Positions 8,621 to 16,565 of a stretch of DNA of 64,000 bases are shown in pieces (position 1 is the stretch's first letter; each line of letters starts with the position of its first letter). The translations under genes were made by a program, and so were the position numbers. The stretch covers positions 1 to 64,000 of the forward strand of contig NZ_BMJE01000003.1 of assembly GCF_014642915.1 (NCBI RefSeq), in the 5' to 3' direction. Under the pieces are notes generated by a model. It saw only the letters and a list, made by a program, of their open reading frames with translations, searched no databases and was not told the origin of the DNA. The stretch is from Flavobacterium suaedae. GTDB lineage: Bacteria; Bacteroidota; Bacteroidia; Flavobacteriales; Flavobacteriaceae.

Positions 8621-8670
8621 GTGTAGCATCTCGAAAGATATCCGGAATAAAAATTACCGGACAGCTACAC
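8621..8670 (+). promoter_or_regulatory. Compact three-way-junction RNA element in a 5' leader
   Basis: GTGTAGC (8621-8627) pairs perfectly with GCTACAC (8664-8670). Inside are two hairpins: ATCT (8628-8631) with AGAT (8636-8639) around CGAA, and TCCGG (8641-8645) with CCGGA (8657-8661). The element fills 50 nt and sits 26 nt before the start codon of the small lipoprotein gene. Hammerhead core bases are absent. It is probably a cis-regulatory leader, function unknown. Confidence 0.5.
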
Positions 8671-8696
8671 CAGTGTCTAATTTTTAATGAGTCAAA

Positions 8697-8879
8697 ATGA
8701 AAAAAATATATTTATTATTGCTTACGGTTTTCCTCAATATCACATTTTCTTCGTGTACTACTGAGGATTTAACAGATGTGAAAAATGATGCGGTAAGGGC
8801 AGATGATTGCTGTGGTGAAGATGGAGATATCCCCCCACCACCTCCACCGCCTCCAATCGATACGGGGTTGAAGGGATAA
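8697..8879 (+). CDS. Small Pro-rich lipoprotein, possible signal for the adjacent sensor kinase
   Basis: This is a 60-aa protein. Residues 1-20 form a lipoprotein signal peptide with lipobox FSSC, so the mature peptide is only about 41 residues. It contains a Cys-Cys pair (DDCCGEDGD), a run of eight prolines and the end IDTGLKG. It lies 42 bp upstream of the histidine kinase on the same strand. A tiny exported peptide beside a two-component system with a periplasmic TPR sensor suggests a ligand or co-sensor, but this is inference. No family is recognised. Confidence 0.65.
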   Translation: MKKIYLLLLTVFLNITFSSCTTEDLTDVKNDAVRADDCCGEDGDIPPPPPPPPIDTGLKG

Positions 8880-8921
8880 TATTTAATTATCGGATATAAA
8901 AAGATTGTTTAATTTAGAGGG

Positions 8922-10577
8922 ATGAAAGAACTAAAGCACTTCTCCCTCTTTTTTTATTTTGTAATAGCTATTTATTACATAAATCCACAATACTTATACT
9001 CACAGCAAACAAACAACGATAGCTTGAGATACTACTATGATAAAGTAATTAATCCCTCCGATAGTAATGATTTAATTGATGCTTATTCTTTTTACAAGAG
9101 AAATACTCAAAAACCATTAATTAATAATGATACTTTGCTTGTAATAAATAATATGAGGCTACTAGCAATAATTCAATTTAATTGGGGGGCTTTGCAAGAC
9201 AGTGAGGAAACTTCTGTGTCGGCACTAAAGTTACTGGATGATTTAAAAGACTCGCCACAATCGAGAGAAGCTAGAGTAGGAATTTATAATCAGTTAGGAA
9301 AGATATATAGAGGTTTTGATAATAAAAATATGGCTCTAAAGTACTATAATAAAGCCTTATCCTTTTCAACAAAACTTAATGACAGCCTTACTATATTAAA
9401 CAATAAAGCAAATATATATAGAGACCTTAAACAATATGACAAAGCTATAGCTGAACTTTCAAAAGTTTATAAAAAAGGTTTGGAGATACAAGATACCCTT
9501 CTAATAACCTTCGCCTTAGATAATTTAGGATTTGTTCAGTCAAAATTAGCGATGCCAGAAGGAATAACAAACTTAAAAAAATCACTCGATTATAGATTAA
9601 AAATCGGAGATACTAAAGGGTCATACAGCAGTTTAGCTCACCTTTCCGATTACTATAAAGAGGAAGGTGATAAGAATTCAGCAATCGCATATGCTGATAG
9701 AGCCTATGAAATAGCAGAAGAAATAAAAAGCAGCAACTTTATTGAAGATGCACTAGCCCGGACGTTAAAGCTTTATGATGATGAAAAAGTCTTAACCTAT
9801 ATAAGATTGGATGAGAATAATAAAAAGACTAAAAATGAAATACAAAACAGAAATGCTTCCATGAAATATGATTTCACTAAAGAAAAGCGCAGGGCAGATG
9901 AAAACGAGCTTTTAAGTGAAAAAGAAAAAAGAAGAGCCCAGATATTTTTATTATTGGGTATTTCAATTCTTTTGTCAGGGGTGTTATTAATTTTGTATCT
10001 AAGGGCGAGGTACAAAAGAGAAAAACTATTACAAGTTTATAATACAGAAATAAGAATATCAAAAAAAATCCATGATGAGGTCGCTAACGACGTATATCAT
10101 GTTATGTCAAAAATACAATCAGATAATTATAATGTTTTAGATAACTTAGAAAGTATTTATAATAAAACAAGAGATATATCCAGGGAAAATAACACCATCG
10201 ATTTAAAGGAGAAATTTAATGACTGTTTATATGATATGTTATTAAGTTTCAAAAACGATAGCACTACAGTGATTACGCAAAATTTTAATAAAGTAAATTG
10301 GAATCAGCTATCCGAAATTAAGAAAAATACTACTTACAGAGTACTGCAAGAGTTAATGATAAATATGAAAAAGCATAGTAATGCCACTCATGTAGTGATT
10401 AAGTTTAATCAGGAAGGTAACAAATTAGCAATAGACTATAAAGATAATGGTAAAGGGTGTACACTGAATAAAACCGGAGGTTTGCTAAATGTGGAAAACC
10501 GTATAAAAACAATTAACGGGACTGTTACATTTGAATCAGAAGTTAATAATGGCTTTAAAGTCAATATAAAAGTGTAA
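8922..10577 (+). CDS. TPR-containing sensor histidine kinase (HisKA_3 type)
   Basis: This 551-aa membrane sensor has a signal peptide at residues 1-28, a periplasmic tetratricopeptide region at about 70-290 (repeats such as NMALKYYNKAL and QYDKAIAELSKVY), a coiled stretch, and a membrane helix at about 341-362 (LLLGISILLSGVLLILYL). The HisKA_3 dimerisation box KIHDEVANDVYHVMSKIQ has the phospho-accepting His at about 384. The C-terminal HATPase domain is compact, with an N-box ELMINMKKHSNAT and the G-box DNGKGC. It ends 3 bp before the response regulator, so the two form one two-component operon. Confidence 0.9.
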   Translation: MKELKHFSLFFYFVIAIYYINPQYLYSQQTNNDSLRYYYDKVINPSDSNDLIDAYSFYKRNTQKPLINNDTLLVINNMRLLAIIQFNWGALQDSEETSVSALKLLDDLKDSPQSREARVGIYNQLGKIYRGFDNKNMALKYYNKALSFSTKLNDSLTILNNKANIYRDLKQYDKAIAELSKVYKKGLEIQDTLLITFALDNLGFVQSKLAMPEGITNLKKSLDYRLKIGDTKGSYSSLAHLSDYYKEEGDKNSAIAYADRAYEIAEEIKSSNFIEDALARTLKLYDDEKVLTYIRLDENNKKTKNEIQNRNASMKYDFTKEKRRADENELLSEKEKRRAQIFLLLGISILLSGVLLILYLRARYKREKLLQVYNTEIRISKKIHDEVANDVYHVMSKIQSDNYNVLDNLESIYNKTRDISRENNTIDLKEKFNDCLYDMLLSFKNDSTTVITQNFNKVNWNQLSEIKKNTTYRVLQELMINMKKHSNATHVVIKFNQEGNKLAIDYKDNGKGCTLNKTGGLLNVENRIKTINGTVTFESEVNNGFKVNIKV

Positions 10578-10580
10578 TAT

Positions 10581-11246
10581 ATGTTTTCTAGAGTAATAGT
10601 AGCTGACGATTTGGGCAGCATAAATCAAGGGGTAAAAGGTGTTTTAACTAATTTAGGTATACATACTATAGAGCAGGTTCAATATTGTGATGATGCTTAT
10701 TTAAAAATAAAAAAAGGCATTAAAGATAACCAACCCTATCAGCTTCTTATAACTGATTTATCCTTTAAAAAAGACCATAGGGAACAAAAATTAGTTTCGG
10801 GAGAGGCGCTTGTTGAAGCACTTTATAAAGAATCAATTGATATTAATATAATTGTTTTTTCAATTGATGACAGGCTGCAAAAAGTAAGAAGCCTTTTCCT
10901 TAATTTTAATATCAACGCTTATGTTTGTAAAGGGCGTAAGGGTTTGGATGAATTAGCTATAGCAATTATAGATAATTATGCCAAAAAGCAATACCTTTCT
11001 CCAGCAGTAAAAAATGCATTAAGCGAAAAACTCGATTTGGAAATATCTGATTATGATATACGAATAATAACGGAATTATCTAAAGGCATGTCTCAAGACC
11101 AAATTAGCATTTTATTTAAGGAACAAAATGTATCTCCCTCCAGCTTAAGTTCTATAGAAAAGAGAATAAATAAACTAAAAGATCAGTTTCAGGCTGTTAA
11201 CACAACCCACCTTATTACTATAGTAAAGGATATGGGGTTAATATAA
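10581..11246 (+). CDS. Response regulator, partner of the TPR kinase
   Basis: This 221-aa regulator has a receiver domain with the acidic pair ADD near residues 9-11, phospho-acceptor Asp59 in LLITDLSF and the conserved Lys in YVCKGRKG. The C-terminal domain is a LuxR-like helix-turn-helix (about 150-215, SDYDIRIITELSKGMSQDQI). The HTH is somewhat divergent from FixJ/NarL, which is usual for the regulators paired with TPR kinases in Flavobacteria. It is translated from the same operon as the kinase and is likely to act as a transcription factor. Targets are not visible. Confidence 0.88.
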   Translation: MFSRVIVADDLGSINQGVKGVLTNLGIHTIEQVQYCDDAYLKIKKGIKDNQPYQLLITDLSFKKDHREQKLVSGEALVEALYKESIDINIIVFSIDDRLQKVRSLFLNFNINAYVCKGRKGLDELAIAIIDNYAKKQYLSPAVKNALSEKLDLEISDYDIRIITELSKGMSQDQISILFKEQNVSPSSLSSIEKRINKLKDQFQAVNTTHLITIVKDMGLI

Positions 11247-11283
11247 ACATCAACTTCAAAGCAATAAATAATCTACTCATTGT

Positions 11284-11365
11284 AAGCAGCACTCTTTCCC
11301 TAATTACTATTACTATACAATTAGCGTAATTTCTCTTTATACAAGACTCAATAAGGCTGCTTTTT
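11284..11365 (+). terminator. Possible long-loop terminator after the two-component operon
   Basis: AAGCAGC (11284-11290) is perfectly complementary to GCTGCTT (11356-11362), followed by T to 11365. The 65-nt loop is unusually long for an intrinsic terminator, so it may be a structured leader or chance. Apart from this, 11247-11498 contains nothing I can identify. Confidence 0.3.
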
Positions 11366-11498
11366 AGAGTCCAAAAACACTTTTTGGATATTATCCGGCA
11401 ATAAATGAATATATTTTATTCACATTGAGGAAGTCCGTAAGGAGTGGTAAACGATAGCCATTAAGTTTGCCTTATTATTAATTTTAAATTTTAAAGCA

Positions 11499-11768
11499 AT
11501 GGGTAATACAGTAGGCTATGTGTTGATATCGTATGATATAAACAAATCACATACACAAGTGAAAACAGAATTAGAGAGTCTTGGGTATTCAGATAATTTT
11601 AAGTACAAGAATGGTGTACACAGATATTATCTGCCTAATACTACTTTGTGGCATTCAAGAAAATCTTCTACTCAGGCAATGAACGATTTAAAAACTGTTT
11701 GTAAAAAACTAAATGTTGTACTTGACAAGGGAATAGCTGTAATAGCAGACGAATTTGTCGGGGCTTAA
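11499..11768 (+). CDS. Small SinR-like / Cas2-fold-like protein
   Basis: This 89-aa protein opens with GYVLISYDINKSHTQVKTEL, the beta-alpha start typical of Cas2 and SinR/VapD-like ferredoxin-fold proteins, including an Asp at the end of the first strand. A predicted strand with TLWHS follows, then a helix and a final strand (GIAVIADEFVG). The length fits a SinR-family stand-alone Cas2 homologue. It is not near cas genes (4 kb from the tracrRNA). The activity, if any, is unknown. It may be a toxin-like nuclease or a non-catalytic homologue. Confidence 0.6.
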   Translation: MGNTVGYVLISYDINKSHTQVKTELESLGYSDNFKYKNGVHRYYLPNTTLWHSRKSSTQAMNDLKTVCKKLNVVLDKGIAVIADEFVGA

Positions 11769-11831
11769 ATTGTTCAAGTAAAATAATTTTTAGAATGAGG
11801 TTTGCCGTAATGTTTAGATAAGTATTGACTT

Positions 11832-11839
11832 TAATTTTG
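11832..11839 (+). promoter_or_regulatory. Predicted -7 promoter box for the 56-aa gene
   Basis: TAATTTTG matches TAnnTTTG and lies 30 bp before the ATG at 11870. No -33 TTG is found at the usual distance. Confidence 0.4.
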
Positions 11840-11869
11840 GAGTATTATTAATCTTTAAATTAAATCAAT

Positions 11870-12040
11870 ATGGCCAAAAAACCATTAGGTACAACAGCAA
11901 AGACAGGGGAAAAATGCCCTGAATCAGGTGATTGGGAAGTAGTCGGAACTCCCTCAACCACAGCTCCTATAGCTGAGAACAACACAATGCCTCCATACAG
12001 AGATAAAGCTGTTACATGGAAATTAATCCGATACGCATAG
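11870..12040 (+). CDS. 56-aa protein with one CPESG motif
   Basis: This small soluble protein starts MAKKPLGTTAKTGEKC and ends MPPYRDKAVTWKLIRYA. The pattern of a Cys-Pro-x-Ser-Gly turn followed by a MPPYxxxxVTWKL ending looks like a small beta-barrel family seen in several bacteria, but I cannot name it with certainty. It has a -7 box 30 bp upstream and a strong terminator 17 bp downstream, so it is a single-gene transcript. Confidence 0.65.
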   Translation: MAKKPLGTTAKTGEKCPESGDWEVVGTPSTTAPIAENNTMPPYRDKAVTWKLIRYA

Positions 12041-12056
12041 AAGCTTTCACAAATTT

Positions 12057-12092
12057 AAAAGCCTTACGGAATCCCGTAAGGCTTTATTTTTT
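12057..12092 (+). terminator. Strong intrinsic terminator
   Basis: GCCTTACGG (12061-12069) pairs perfectly with CCGTAAGGC (12074-12082), loop AATC, flanked by AAAA and a T-rich tail to 12092. It ends the transcript of the 56-aa gene and separates it from the next lipoprotein gene. Confidence 0.92.
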
Positions 12093-12100
12093 AATAGACC

Positions 12101-12108
12101 TAAGTTTG
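12101..12108 (+). promoter_or_regulatory. Predicted -7 promoter box for the 134-aa lipoprotein gene
   Basis: TAAGTTTG is a perfect TAnnTTTG match, 18 bp before the ATG at 12126 and just after a terminator, so a new transcript very likely starts here. The -33 element is not clear. Confidence 0.45.
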
Positions 12109-12125
12109 ACCAAACTAATAAAGTT

Positions 12126-12530
12126 ATGAAAACAAAATTACTATTTCTTTTACTACTACCGCTTGTATTAAGTTCTTGTTACACAAATTACTATATGTGT
12201 GAAACAGATGCGCCAACACCAATATATTTTAATAAGTCTAATGGAGGAGAGCAAATAACCGTAATACCTAAGGGTAAGCAGGTTATTATTAAAGAAAAAC
12301 CTAAAGCCATGTATTATAAAATACAATATAACGATACAATTGGCTGGGCTTATATCCCACGGCTTAAGAATAAGAAAAAATATGAATACAAGGGTACTTT
12401 TAAAGTACTCAAAAAAAAGAAAAATAAATCATCAAGTTATCATAGTTCAGGCGGTACTGTGCATGTAAAAGGCTATTACAGAAAAGATGGCACTTATGTT
12501 CGCCCGCATACAAGAAGAAAACCGAAATAA
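12126..12530 (+). CDS. Lipoprotein with SH3-like domain
   Basis: This 134-aa protein has a lipoprotein signal peptide (lipobox LSSC at about residue 18). The middle (about 30-80) reads like a bacterial SH3 domain (VIPKGKQVIIKEKP, IGWAYIPR). The C-terminus is strongly basic with a KYEYKGTFKVLKKKK stretch and ends YYRKDGTYVRPHTRRKPK, a tail pattern common in Bacteroidota surface proteins. It probably binds the cell wall or another envelope component. It is the first gene of the accessory group up to 16006. Confidence 0.7.
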   Translation: MKTKLLFLLLLPLVLSSCYTNYYMCETDAPTPIYFNKSNGGEQITVIPKGKQVIIKEKPKAMYYKIQYNDTIGWAYIPRLKNKKKYEYKGTFKVLKKKKNKSSSYHSSGGTVHVKGYYRKDGTYVRPHTRRKPK

Positions 12531-12538
12531 ATATAAAT

Positions 12539-12676
12539 ATGGCAAAAAAGACTGTACCCGTTAAGCCTCATAAAAGGTCAACACCTTCGCCTGTGCCGAG
12601 ACCTAACCCAAACAAGCCTAAACCTGGTCCTAAAACATTACCTGTTAAACCTCATAGACAACAACCTCCAAAATAA
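12539..12676 (+). CDS. 45-aa basic Pro/Lys-rich peptide
   Basis: The open frame starts MAKKTVPVKPHKR and ends KPHRQQPPK. About half of the residues are Pro, Lys, Arg or His. The motif (L/V)PVKPHR occurs twice. It lies 8 bp after the SH3-like lipoprotein gene, so it is probably in the same transcript. The low complexity leaves some doubt about its reality, but coding is supported by its spacing and by the MAKK start shared with the 56-aa gene. Confidence 0.5.
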   Translation: MAKKTVPVKPHKRSTPSPVPRPNPNKPKPGPKTLPVKPHRQQPPK

Positions 12677-12741
12677 TATTATGAGATATATATTCATGCT
12701 TTTCCACTCAGTTTTATATTCAATTAAAAAATATCACAATT

Positions 12742-13170
12742 ATGAAAAAAGTTTTAAAAGTTATAGGAGTCATAATAATAGCAGTAATTGGTATTAATAT
12801 TCTTATTGCGGTATTCTCTTCAACCGAAACTCAAATATCTAAAGAACCAGAACCTGAAAAGGAATTAGTTTATAAAGATGTATTCACTTTTAAAGGTAAT
12901 GGAATGAAAAAATCAGAATCGTTTTACCTTACAGGGGCAGACGCTAAAGTTTTGTATAAATATAACGCTGGAAACTCATATGGTGGTGCCTTTTCATTTT
13001 ATGTTGTTGAAAAAGGACACGATGTAATGACTGAAGGTGGTATTCCGGAGGTACTTACACAGAGTTTACAAGAAGAAAGCCAGAGTACAATTCAAAAACC
13101 AGAAGGTGATTATTACTTATATGTTAATGCTGTTGGTAATTGGGAAATTATTGTACAAGAAAAACAGTGA
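12742..13170 (+). CDS. Membrane-anchored protein of unknown function
   Basis: This 142-aa protein has an N-terminal membrane anchor (residues 4-26, VLKVIGVIIIAVIGINILIAVF) and an extracytoplasmic beta-rich domain (residues about 45-140, FKGNGMKKSESFYLTG ... NWEIIVQEKQ). This resembles small bacterial domains that bind ligands outside the membrane. It is 6 bp upstream of the DUF4236 gene, and the genes from here to 16006 are tightly packed, so it probably belongs to that operon. Confidence 0.7.
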   Translation: MKKVLKVIGVIIIAVIGINILIAVFSSTETQISKEPEPEKELVYKDVFTFKGNGMKKSESFYLTGADAKVLYKYNAGNSYGGAFSFYVVEKGHDVMTEGGIPEVLTQSLQEESQSTIQKPEGDYYLYVNAVGNWEIIVQEKQ

Positions 13171-13176
13171 TAAAAA

Positions 13177-13434
13177 ATGGGATTACGATTTCAAAAAAGG
13201 ATAAAAATAGGTAAAGGGCTTGGTATTAATATTAGCAAGTCCGGAATATCTCCAAGTTACAGAACAAAGAGAGGTACAATTAGCTCAAAAGGTTACTCTA
13301 TAAGGTCAGGTATTCCGGGCTTAACTTATAGAAAAAACTTTTCTAAATCATCACGTAAAAGCGGTTGCCTTTTACTGTTCATGTTCTTTTTAGCTACAAG
13401 TATATTATTATTAATATTAACCATACAACTATGA
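13177..13434 (+). CDS. DUF4236 domain protein with C-terminal membrane helix
   Basis: This is 85 aa. The N-terminal half is the DUF4236 signature: GLRFQKRIKIGKGLGINISK, SGISPS, then SIRSGIPGLTYRK. A hydrophobic helix closes the protein (about 64-84). The family is widespread and of unknown function. The stop codon overlaps the ATG of the TerB-like gene (ATGA at 13431), so the two are translationally coupled. Confidence 0.85.
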   Translation: MGLRFQKRIKIGKGLGINISKSGISPSYRTKRGTISSKGYSIRSGIPGLTYRKNFSKSSRKSGCLLLFMFFLATSILLLILTIQL

Positions 13435-13823
13435 TTTCTACTGAGTTAAAAAGTCATTTTCTAAGACTGTATCAAATGGCATTTTCAGATGATAATTTTG
13501 ATGTTTTGGAAATGCAGATGCTGTACAAGTTTGCCGAAGAAAGAGGACTGACTAAAGAACAGCTAAATGATATTCTCTTAAACCCATCACACGATTCTTC
13601 AGTTCCCGAGTCATTAGAGCAAAAAATAGAATATTTATATGATTTAGCAGTAATGATTTGGGCAGATGAAAAAGTAACAGATGATGAGTACATAACACTT
13701 AAAAAATACTGTAAAAAGTTCGAGTTTCTTGACGCGAACATTACAGCTTTAGCAGATTATTTACTGGATTGTGCTAAAAAGGGTTTAAAAAAAGAAGATA
13801 TAATCAATGAAATAAACCTATAA
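13431..13823 (+). CDS. TerB-like helical protein
   Basis: This 130-aa all-helical protein has the TerB pattern: a first acidic motif FSDDNFDVLEMQMLYKFAEERGL and a second WADEKVTDDEYITLKKYCKKF. The duplicated D-(x)n-E helix is typical of TerB metal-binding domains. The start at 13431 overlaps the DUF4236 stop. An upstream in-frame Met inside that gene would add a non-TerB stretch. TerB domains act in membrane-linked stress and defence complexes, and the next genes (membrane coiled coil, vWA-like) fit that theme. Confidence 0.72.
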   Translation: MISTELKSHFLRLYQMAFSDDNFDVLEMQMLYKFAEERGLTKEQLNDILLNPSHDSSVPESLEQKIEYLYDLAVMIWADEKVTDDEYITLKKYCKKFEFLDANITALADYLLDCAKKGLKKEDIINEINL

Positions 13824-13827
13824 CAAA

Positions 13828-15090
13828 ATGGATTCAATTAAAAACTTATTTAAACTCAAGGATAATAGCGAGCCTATTACTGAAGAAGAGAGTACTGAAA
13901 ATGCCAGAGAGCAGACAAGAATTACCTATTACCAAAGTGGGTATAGTGCCTCTAAAGAAGCAAAAGGGGAGCCAGTTACATTTGGAGTTTGTTTAAGAAA
14001 CCTTTATTTCGCTTTTGAGGACCTATGCAGGAAACAGTTAAATGAGCAGAAAATGCTTAAACAACCTTATAAGGAAGAACAGGAAAAGCAAAGAACTGAG
14101 CTAAAAAAGCGTGAAACTGCTTTAGTAATTTACGAAGAGCAAAAAGACGAAGTTAGTAAGAATATTGAAGAATTTAAATTTGAAATTATTAATGTAAAGC
14201 AGAATCCGGAAAAGTATGATATAGATATTAGTAAACGCCCCAAAGCACAATTTTATATAGGTTTATTAATACTACTACCTATAACAATATATTTATTTGT
14301 GTTTTATATATCTGCTTCATACTCTGCTTTTTTTAAAGATTTTGAGACGGATAGTTTAACCGCAGCAATTTTTGATGCAAATGCCTTAAGTAAAGCAGTA
14401 AAAGATGGTTGGCTGGAAGTTATTTTTGTTAGCACAATTCCATTTGTGTTTATGGGATTGGGCTATTTAATACATATGTTTCAAAAAACTAAAAAAATTC
14501 TTTCTTACTCAAAACTTTTTCTACTTCTTTTAGTCACATTTATTTTTGACATCATATTAGCATATTTAATTGAAAAGAAAATTTTTGATTTTGAAAGAGT
14601 TCTTGGAGAAAGTTTTTCACCTTTAATAGCTATTAAAAGTGCAAACTTCTGGGGGATAATATTTGCAGGGTTTATGGTTTATATTATATGGGGACTCGTT
14701 TTTGATTTCGTTATGAAAGAACATGAAAATATGGATAAAATAAAAGAATTCATCCGGCATAAAAAAGAAGAGCTGGAAAATGAGTCTGCTAAAAAAAATG
14801 ATCTTATATCTAAAATAGAAAATGTAAAGCAGGAAATAGTATCAATTAATGGTAAAATATCTGAACTGCAATCTAAGATTGAAGGCTTTATATTTCCTAT
14901 TAAAGAATACCTTCATTATCATTATCAATATAAAGAAGGTTGGTATCAGGCAATTAATGCAACAGTAACGCTACCTTCAGAGAAAAGCGAATTGAGGGGT
15001 ATGTGTGAAGAAATATCCGAAAAACATCTTTCGCAATTGAGCTTAAAAGAAGAAATGGATTATCAGCATTTGGTATACACTAAAAACTAA
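13828..15090 (+). CDS. Coiled-coil integral membrane protein, unknown function
   Basis: This 420-aa protein has an N-terminal charged region with a coiled coil (about 75-125), then four membrane helices (about 145-165, 200-220, 230-250 and 275-300), then a second long coiled coil (about 305-355) and a C-terminal helical domain. The two coiled coils face the same side. It sits 4 bp after the TerB-like gene and 4 bp before the vWA-like lipoprotein gene, so these form one operon. No family is recognised. The architecture suggests a membrane scaffold. Confidence 0.7.
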   Translation: MDSIKNLFKLKDNSEPITEEESTENAREQTRITYYQSGYSASKEAKGEPVTFGVCLRNLYFAFEDLCRKQLNEQKMLKQPYKEEQEKQRTELKKRETALVIYEEQKDEVSKNIEEFKFEIINVKQNPEKYDIDISKRPKAQFYIGLLILLPITIYLFVFYISASYSAFFKDFETDSLTAAIFDANALSKAVKDGWLEVIFVSTIPFVFMGLGYLIHMFQKTKKILSYSKLFLLLLVTFIFDIILAYLIEKKIFDFERVLGESFSPLIAIKSANFWGIIFAGFMVYIIWGLVFDFVMKEHENMDKIKEFIRHKKEELENESAKKNDLISKIENVKQEIVSINGKISELQSKIEGFIFPIKEYLHYHYQYKEGWYQAINATVTLPSEKSELRGMCEEISEKHLSQLSLKEEMDYQHLVYTKN

Positions 15091-15094
15091 TATT

Positions 15095-16006
15095 ATGAAA
15101 TTTACGCTATTTAAAATTCTTATACTACTGGTTATTTCTGCTTCACCTTCATGTAAAAGCGATAATGAAACTAATTACGAGATAGAAGAAAATATAGGGG
15201 AACAAGAAAAAGTTAAATCGGATGATAAGTTAAACATAAGCTTTCTTTTAGACCTTTCTGATAGGATTGACCCTGAAGAACATCCTAACGAATCTATGGA
15301 ATACTATTTACGTGATGTGGCTTATATTCAATCGGTAGCAAAGGTATTTACCTCGAGTTTAAAAACCAAAAAAACAAGACTTATGGATGATGATATACAG
15401 CTATATTTTGATCCTGCTCCTAAAAATAAAGATATAAACAGGTTGTCTGATGAATTGAAGTTTAATGTAAACAGTAAAAATGCAACATTAAAATTATTGA
15501 ATAAAATAGATATATTTTATTCTAAAAAACCTTTAGAAATTTATAAAGCCGCAATAAAGGATAAGGATTATATAGGTTCGGATACATGGCGTTTTTTTGA
15601 AACTAACATCAAAGATTATTGTATTAGAGAAAACCATAGAAATATTTTAGTGATTTTAACAGATGGCTATATTTACCATGAAAACTCAAAGATTACTCAA
15701 GGTAATAAAACGTCTTATTTAACATCTAAACTAATTAAACGTTTAAAGTTGAATGATGAACAGTGGAAGGCTAAGATTGAAAATAAAGGTTATGGTTTTA
15801 TAACTGCAAATAACAATTTGTCCGACATAGAGATACTTGTATTAGGAATTAATCCAGATGATGGAAACCCTTATGAAGAATCTGTAATAAAGTACTATTG
15901 GGAACACTGGTTTAATAATATGAAGGTAAAAAAATACAAAATAGTAACCACCGCTTTACCATCAAACACAAATCAGATTATAAAAGATTTTATTACAAAT
16001 GATTAG
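15095..16006 (+). CDS. Lipoprotein with von Willebrand A-like domain
   Basis: This 303-aa lipoprotein has the signal ISASPSC. The domain starts at about residue 45 with NISFLLDLSDRID, a Rossmann first strand with a DxSDR motif in place of the classical MIDAS DxSxS. A later strand ILVILTDGYIYH matches the vWA DG strand, and DIEILVLGINP the next one. Metal binding may therefore be altered. It is the last gene of the operon and the only predicted outward-facing lipoprotein of the set, so it may sense or bind an envelope partner of the membrane protein upstream. Confidence 0.65.
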   Translation: MKFTLFKILILLVISASPSCKSDNETNYEIEENIGEQEKVKSDDKLNISFLLDLSDRIDPEEHPNESMEYYLRDVAYIQSVAKVFTSSLKTKKTRLMDDDIQLYFDPAPKNKDINRLSDELKFNVNSKNATLKLLNKIDIFYSKKPLEIYKAAIKDKDYIGSDTWRFFETNIKDYCIRENHRNILVILTDGYIYHENSKITQGNKTSYLTSKLIKRLKLNDEQWKAKIENKGYGFITANNNLSDIEILVLGINPDDGNPYEESVIKYYWEHWFNNMKVKKYKIVTTALPSNTNQIIKDFITND

Positions 16007-16224
16007 AGAATGTTAAGGATACTAAGGAAATATAATTGCACAACCACAAATTTTTCTGTTATGATTAATTTGTAAAGTCAAAGAGAGCTTCTTGTCTATA
16101 GAGATTCTAGGTGTTTATTTATTAAAAATATTTTGATACATATTATATTTTTTGGCTGATAATAAAAGTTATAGTTTCTTAATTTAAGTGTTTATTGTGT
16201 ATGAAATTACCAAATAGATAAAAA

Positions 16225-16420
16225 TCCCATTAATGAGCGCCTCATTGTTCAAGTCAATAGTATCTGTTTTTAGGTTATGGATTTCCGTAATACGCGCTCC
16301 GGTATAATACAACAACCGATAGAGTAACCTTTTGTAAGTATCGTATTGCTATGTCGCTTCAAGAACCGTAACCGTTCTTGTTGATTTAAATAATTTCGCT
16401 GCCCTTTGTCATTGTATAAT
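16225..16420 (-). pseudogene. Remnant of a tyrosine recombinase
   Basis: On the minus strand this stretch reads YNDKGQRNYLNQQERLRFL, then after a 1-nt frame change EAT, an in-frame stop, QYDTYKRLLYRLLYYTGA and RITEIHNLKTDTIDLNNEAL. The Tyr-Thr-Gly-Ala-Arg box is the first catalytic Arg region of tyrosine recombinases. One frameshift and one stop make it dead, and the N-terminal and C-terminal parts are missing. It marks a past mobile element at the end of the Rhs locus. The rest of 16007-16565 shows no other gene. Confidence 0.75.
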
Positions 16421-16565
16421 GAAACCACCTCACTTTATACATACTTTATCTTTTCCCTCTCCTAATAACTCTCCGATTATTAGACATTATCATTCGTGTA
16501 TATAATTAAATATTTTATTTTTAATGATTTAGCAAAATAACACCTTTTTTAGCTTAAAAAAATCA

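Noticed and set aside
8621..8670. Hammerhead or other self-cleaving ribozyme
   Set aside because: A three-way junction is present, but the core CUGAUGA and GAAA strands are missing.
13365..13430. Longer start for the TerB-like protein
   Set aside because: The extension lies within the DUF4236 gene. The ATGA overlap at 13431 is the natural coupled start.
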